Shown here piece by piece: positions 61,984-64,000 of a DNA stretch of 64,000 bases. Source of the stretch: Streptomyces koelreuteriae (GTDB lineage: Bacteria > Actinomycetota > Actinomycetes > Streptomycetales > Streptomycetaceae). The position numbers and the translations under genes are program-made. The stretch spans positions 3,596,001 through 3,660,000 of the forward strand of contig NZ_CP075896.1 in assembly GCF_018604545.1 (NCBI RefSeq), in the 5' to 3' direction. Under the pieces are notes generated by a model. The model ran no database searches. It was not told the origin of the DNA and saw only the letters and a program-made list of their open reading frames with translations. Within the stretch, counting starts at the first letter, position 1. Every line of letters starts with the position of its first letter.

Positions 61984-62108
61984 CGGGGCCCGACCAGGCC
62001 CGACGAGGCCGGACGGGGCGGCGATCGGAAGGCGGTCGGCGGGCGATCGGGAGGCGTTCGAGGGGCGGTCCGGGGGGCGTTGTCAGACCCCCCTGCCAGA
62101 CTCACGGC

Positions 62109-63791
62109 ATGACCGACCGGTGGGCGCTCGCTCCGGCCGAGGACGGTGGCGTGGACGTCGCCCCCCTCGGTCCGGACGGGCTGCCCATCGGACCGGTGCG
62201 GCGGGAGACGGATCCCGCCGAGGCCGTGCGGAGCCGTCCCGGCGTCACGCGGTGGGTGTGGCGGTCCACCGCCGAGGTCTACCCGCGCCTGCTCGCCACG
62301 GGGGTGCGAGTCGAGCGGTGTTACGACGTCGAGGCCGCCGAGACACTCCTCCTCGGTCACGAGGGGCGGTACGGGGAACCCCGTTCGGCCGCGGCCGCCC
62401 TGGCCCGGCTGCGCGGCGGCCCCGTACCGCCCGATCCGCCCCAGCGCTCCGCCGAACCGGGCTCGCAGTCCTCCCTGTTCGAGCCGCAGGGCGTCCCGCT
62501 CCCCCTGCCGGACCTCCTCGCGGTCTACGCCGAGCAGCAGCGGCGGCACGAGAGCGCCGAGCATCCCGACCGCATGCGACTGCTCACGGCCGCCGAGTCG
62601 GCGGGCATGCTGGTGGCCGCCGAGATGAACCGCGCCGGGCTGCCCTGGAGCGCCGAGGTGCACCGGGCCGTCCTGCACGACCTGCTGGGCGACCGGTACG
62701 CGGGCGGCGGCGAGCCCCGCCGGCTGGCCGAACTGGCCGACGAGGTGTCCACGGCGTTCGGCCGCAGGGTCCGCCCCGACCTGCCGGCCGACGTCGTCAA
62801 GGCCTTCGCGCAGGCCGGCATCAAGGTCTCCTCGACCCGCCGCTGGGAGATCGAGACCGTCGACCACCCGGCCGTGAAACCCCTGATCGAGTACAAGAAG
62901 CTGTACCGCGTCTGGGTCGCCCACGGCTGGTCCTGGCTCCAGGACTGGGTGCGCGAGGGGCGGTTCAGACCCGAGTTCCTCGCGGGCGGCACGGTGACCG
63001 GGCGCTGGGTGACCAACGGCGGGGGCGGGCTCCAGATCCCCAAGGTGATCCGGCGGGCGGTGGTCGCCGACCCCGGCTGGCGGCTCGTCGTCGCCGACGC
63101 CGACCAGATGGAACCGCGCGTCCTCGCCGCGATCTCCCGCGACCCCGGCCTGATGGAGGTGGCGGGCCGGGAGAGCGACCTGTACCAGTCCGTCTCCGAC
63201 CGCGCCTTCTCCGGCGACCGCGCCCAGGCCAAACTCGCCGTGCTCGGCGCGGTCTACGGCCAGACCTCTGGCGACGGCCTGAAGAACCTCGCCGCGCTCA
63301 GACGCCGCTTCCCCAGGGCGGTGGCGTACGTCGACGACGCCGCCCGCGCCGGCGAGGAGGGCCGGCTCGTCCGCACCTGGCTCGGCCGGACCTGCCCGCC
63401 GGCGGCCCGCGGAACGGACGACGCGACGGAGGAGGCCGGCATCCCCGTCGCCGACGACGACTCCGCCGCCCCCTGGGTCCCCGGCTACGCCTCCACCGAC
63501 GCCCGCGCCCGCGGCCGCTTCGCCCGCAACTTCGTCGTCCAGGGCAGCGCCGCCGACTGGGCCCTGCTCCTGCTCGCCGCACTGCGCCGGACCTGCGCGG
63601 ACCTCGCCGCCGAACTGGTCTTCTTCCAGCACGACGAGGTGATCGTGCACTGCCCCGAGGAGGAGACGGAGGCGGTCGTGGCGGCGATCCAGGAGGCCGC
63701 GGCCCTGGCCGGCCGGCTGACCTTCGGCGAGACCCAGGTGCGGTTTCCGTTCACCACGGCGGTGGTGGAGTGCTACGCGGACGCCAAGTGA
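62109..63791 (+). CDS. PolA-like DNA polymerase (bifunctional 3'-5' exonuclease/polymerase type)
   Basis: 560-residue family A polymerase without a 5' nuclease domain. Motif A DADQMEPRVLAAISRDPGL (first catalytic aspartate), motif B QAKLAVLGAVYGQTSG, and motif C VFFQHDEVIVHC are all intact. The N-terminal ~190 residues replace the proofreading domain; its acidic triad is not clear to me. Streptomyces carry such a second PolA-like enzyme besides PolI; repair synthesis is the likely use. Start ATG 62109; an in-frame extension upstream is low complexity. Confidence 0.9.
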   Translation: MTDRWALAPAEDGGVDVAPLGPDGLPIGPVRRETDPAEAVRSRPGVTRWVWRSTAEVYPRLLATGVRVERCYDVEAAETLLLGHEGRYGEPRSAAAALARLRGGPVPPDPPQRSAEPGSQSSLFEPQGVPLPLPDLLAVYAEQQRRHESAEHPDRMRLLTAAESAGMLVAAEMNRAGLPWSAEVHRAVLHDLLGDRYAGGGEPRRLAELADEVSTAFGRRVRPDLPADVVKAFAQAGIKVSSTRRWEIETVDHPAVKPLIEYKKLYRVWVAHGWSWLQDWVREGRFRPEFLAGGTVTGRWVTNGGGGLQIPKVIRRAVVADPGWRLVVADADQMEPRVLAAISRDPGLMEVAGRESDLYQSVSDRAFSGDRAQAKLAVLGAVYGQTSGDGLKNLAALRRRFPRAVAYVDDAARAGEEGRLVRTWLGRTCPPAARGTDDATEEAGIPVADDDSAAPWVPGYASTDARARGRFARNFVVQGSAADWALLLLAALRRTCADLAAELVFFQHDEVIVHCPEEETEAVVAAIQEAAALAGRLTFGETQVRFPFTTAVVECYADAK

Positions 63792-63812
63792 CTCCCAGCA
63801 CCGGCCGGTCGG

Positions 63813-64000
63813 TCAGTCGGCCGGGGCCAGCAGTTCGCGGAGTTCCGTGACCACCGTCCGCTCATCCGTCCCGTCCAGCGCCGCGAGTGCCCAGCGCCAC
63901 TCCTCGTACGCCGCCTCCGGCCGCCCCCGCTCCCGCAGCAGCAGCCCGCGCTGATGGCGGGCGAGACCGCCGGTGTAGCGGTCGGCGCGGGCGTCGGCCC
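63813..64000 (-). CDS. C-terminal end of a helical repeat protein (truncated by window)
   Basis: The last 62 codons of a leftward gene are visible. They encode two amphipathic helical hairpins (GGLARHQRGLLLRERGRPEAA followed by YEEWRWALAALDGTD) of the tetratricopeptide style and end at the TGA 63813-63815. The rest lies outside the window; no family can be named. Confidence 0.6.
   Translation of the reverse strand, partial: ADARADRYTGGLARHQRGLLLRERGRPEAAYEEWRWALAALDGTDERTVVTELRELLAPAD

Overview
The window reads as Streptomyces chromosome: very high GC with strong third-position GC bias, GTG/TTG starts behind purine-rich ribosome binding sites, and typical actinomycete families (SARP, DUF397/DUF5753 pair, TipA, DUF4232 lipoprotein, Zur-type ribosomal protein paralogues). 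All identities below come from reading the sequence and from remembered family features; no database was searched.

Left flank (1-6.4 kb): the 5' part of a type I ABC exporter, a TipA-type MerR regulator with its own promoter/operator, a ClC-type ion channel followed by a glutamate decarboxylase (a likely acid-stress pair), and a DinB-fold protein with a PadR regulator.

Anthracycline cluster (about 6.5-51.5 kb): this is a complete type II polyketide cluster of the rhodomycin / aclacinomycin / cosmomycin kind. Self-resistance lies at the left: a UvrA-like DrrC, a glutathione peroxidase and DrrA/DrrB. A long leftward operon (22.1 to 11.9 kb) carries an ornithine-cyclodeaminase-like protein with a large repeat insertion, an anthrone-type oxygenase, KS-alpha, KS-beta, a DpsC-like KSIII, a DpsD-like acyltransferase (non-acetate, probably propionyl, starter), a P450-like glycosyltransferase helper, a glycosyltransferase and dTDP-glucose 4,6-dehydratase. 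Rightward 23.0-27.5 kb: a second glycosyltransferase, 5-epimerase, 4-ketoreductase and 2,3-dehydratase. Leftward 30.2-27.5 kb: ring cyclase, N-methyltransferase and sugar 3-aminotransferase. Rightward 30.4-31.6 kb: a SnoaL2-like protein and an SDR. Leftward 38.4-32.3 kb: a second P450-like helper, a third glycosyltransferase, a PMP/[2Fe-2S] 3-dehydratase, the C-9 ketoreductase and an aromatase/cyclase fused to a SnoaL2-like domain. Then come a sugar 3-ketoreductase and a block that matches the Streptomyces purpurascens rdm genes as I remember them (fourth-ring cyclase, rdmB, rdmC, methyltransferase, rdmE). The cluster ends with aklanonate methyltransferase, a SARP activator, ACP, glucose-1-phosphate thymidylyltransferase, an aldo/keto reductase, an AknOx-type sugar oxidase and an F420-type reductase.

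Together the genes predict a propionate-started, aklavinone-derived aglycone hydroxylated at C-11 and C-10, carrying rhodosamine, 2-deoxyfucose and rhodinose-type sugars whose terminal residue can be oxidised to cinerulose/aculose. Three glycosyltransferases and two helpers suggest more than one sugar chain. Two regulatory layers are visible: 11-bp-spaced TCGAG-type heptamers (SARP boxes) at five intergenic sites, and a 20-bp palindrome at four sites in front of drrA, the polyketide operon and the F420-type reductase, next to a PadR gene.

Right flank (51.7-64 kb): aldehyde dehydrogenase, an XRE regulator / anti-sigma-like ATPase / DUF397 group, a Zur-type operon of zinc-free ribosomal proteins (S18, L31, L33, L28, S14) with a CobW-like protein lacking a P-loop, two lipoproteins, a DUF2786 protein divergent from a Clp-N-domain protein, a PolA-like DNA polymerase, and a truncated gene at the edge.
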